Shown piece after piece: positions 14,867 through 14,997 of a DNA stretch of 14,997 nt (position 1 is the first letter of the stretch; each line of letters begins with the position of its first letter). The position numbers and the translations under genes are program-made. The notes beneath the pieces were generated by a model that worked only from the letters and a program-made list of their open reading frames with translations, made no database searches and was not told the origin of the DNA. Location: NCBI GenBank assembly GCA_038241095.1, contig JBBRGB010000065.1, forward strand, positions 1 to 14,997, written 5' to 3'. This DNA is from JBBDMX01 sp038241095. Its GTDB lineage: Bacteria > Planctomycetota > Phycisphaerae > Phycisphaerales > Phycisphaeraceae.

Positions 14867-14888
14867 CAAGCGCTAAACGGCAAGCTTG
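14867..14888. repeat. Short palindrome with GCTAAACGGCAAGC, second copy
   Basis: The core GCTAAACGGCAAGC (14872-14885) differs from the first copy (11556-11569) at one base. The flanks also pair: CAA (14867-14869) with TTG (14886-14888) and GCT with AGC, leaving a 2-nt bulge. It lies 13 nt after the korB stop codon, a position similar to that of the first copy. Confidence 0.5.
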
Positions 14889-14944
14889 GCGGGGTATGGT
14901 AAAGTTGTCGCTCGACGATTTCATTCGTTTCACAAGGGGCTCTT

Positions 14945-14997
14945 ATGGGTTTGCGTCACGACATTCTTCAGGACACGGTCAGCGACCTGCACATCCG
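14945..14997 (+). CDS. Start of an unidentified gene, cut by the window edge
   Basis: An ATG preceded by AAGGGG with 5-nt spacing opens a frame that runs to the right edge and encodes MGLRHDILQDTVSDLHI. The good binding site and position 91 nt after korB make it a likely real gene start. The segment TVSDLHI resembles the lead-in to a CBS domain pair, but 17 residues are too few to name a family. Confidence 0.6.
   Translation, partial: MGLRHDILQDTVSDLHI

Noticed and set aside
13813..14883. Minus-strand open frame of 356 codons opposite korB
   Set aside because: It is an antisense shadow of korB, rich in Val/Ala/Gly/His with no domain signature.
1..14997. tRNA, rRNA or phage/prophage genes
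   Set aside because: No cloverleaf-like or rRNA-like sequence and no phage structural, integrase or lysis gene was recognised on either strand.

Overview
The window is a GC-rich bacterial chromosome segment with two oppositely transcribed gene blocks that diverge from an AT-richer region at about 7.33-7.69 kb. The protein set suggests a member of the Planctomycetota, perhaps Phycisphaerae-like: a two-subunit 2-oxoacid:ferredoxin oxidoreductase, HflX, an S1-type protein, and an XrtA/PEP-CTERM-type exopolysaccharide cluster with a TIGR03087-like glycosyltransferase. This assignment is inferred from family resemblance. No rRNA or tRNA gene is present to confirm it.

Left block (223-7328, all minus strand, read right to left): a small membrane sugar-phosphate transferase that would start a lipid-linked glycan, a Wza-like export lipoprotein, a Wzz-like chain-length protein with a long coiled coil, an ExeA/GspA-type ATPase, a tyrosine autokinase of the CpsD/Wzc type with a C-terminal Tyr cluster, and a GT4 glycosyltransferase. 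Together these form the synthesis, polymer-length and export core of an exopolysaccharide locus of the kind that accompanies exosortase A. The exosortase itself is not in the window. An extended -10 promoter lies upstream of the first gene.

Right block (7694-14997, all plus strand): a ribosomal-protein-S1-like protein with five S1 motifs, HflX, a four-helix DUF2231-type membrane protein, korA (fused gamma+alpha), korB, and the first 17 codons of one more gene that runs off the right edge.

The most unusual content is intergenic. Three spacers (1591-1748, 6465-6662, 9306-9521) carry members of one repeat family: a pair of 26-nt hairpin units in inverted orientation (TAGCCGCAGCG.. / ..CGCTGCGGCTA), flanked by arrays of a degenerate heptamer (consensus GGCTTGA). 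In the two full-length copies the arrays point inward on one side and outward on the other, so the whole element of about 200 bp is a nested inverted structure. In one unit two substitutions compensate each other within that unit's own stem. Heptamer arrays also supply the stop codons of the tyrosine kinase and of hflX. A second, unrelated element with the same plan (octamer ACACGAAG x4, then two inverted copies) splits korA from korB. A third short motif, GCTAAAC(C/G)GCAAGC, occurs twice just after stop codons. These look like small non-autonomous or REP/BIME-like elements. No transposase gene can be identified in the window.
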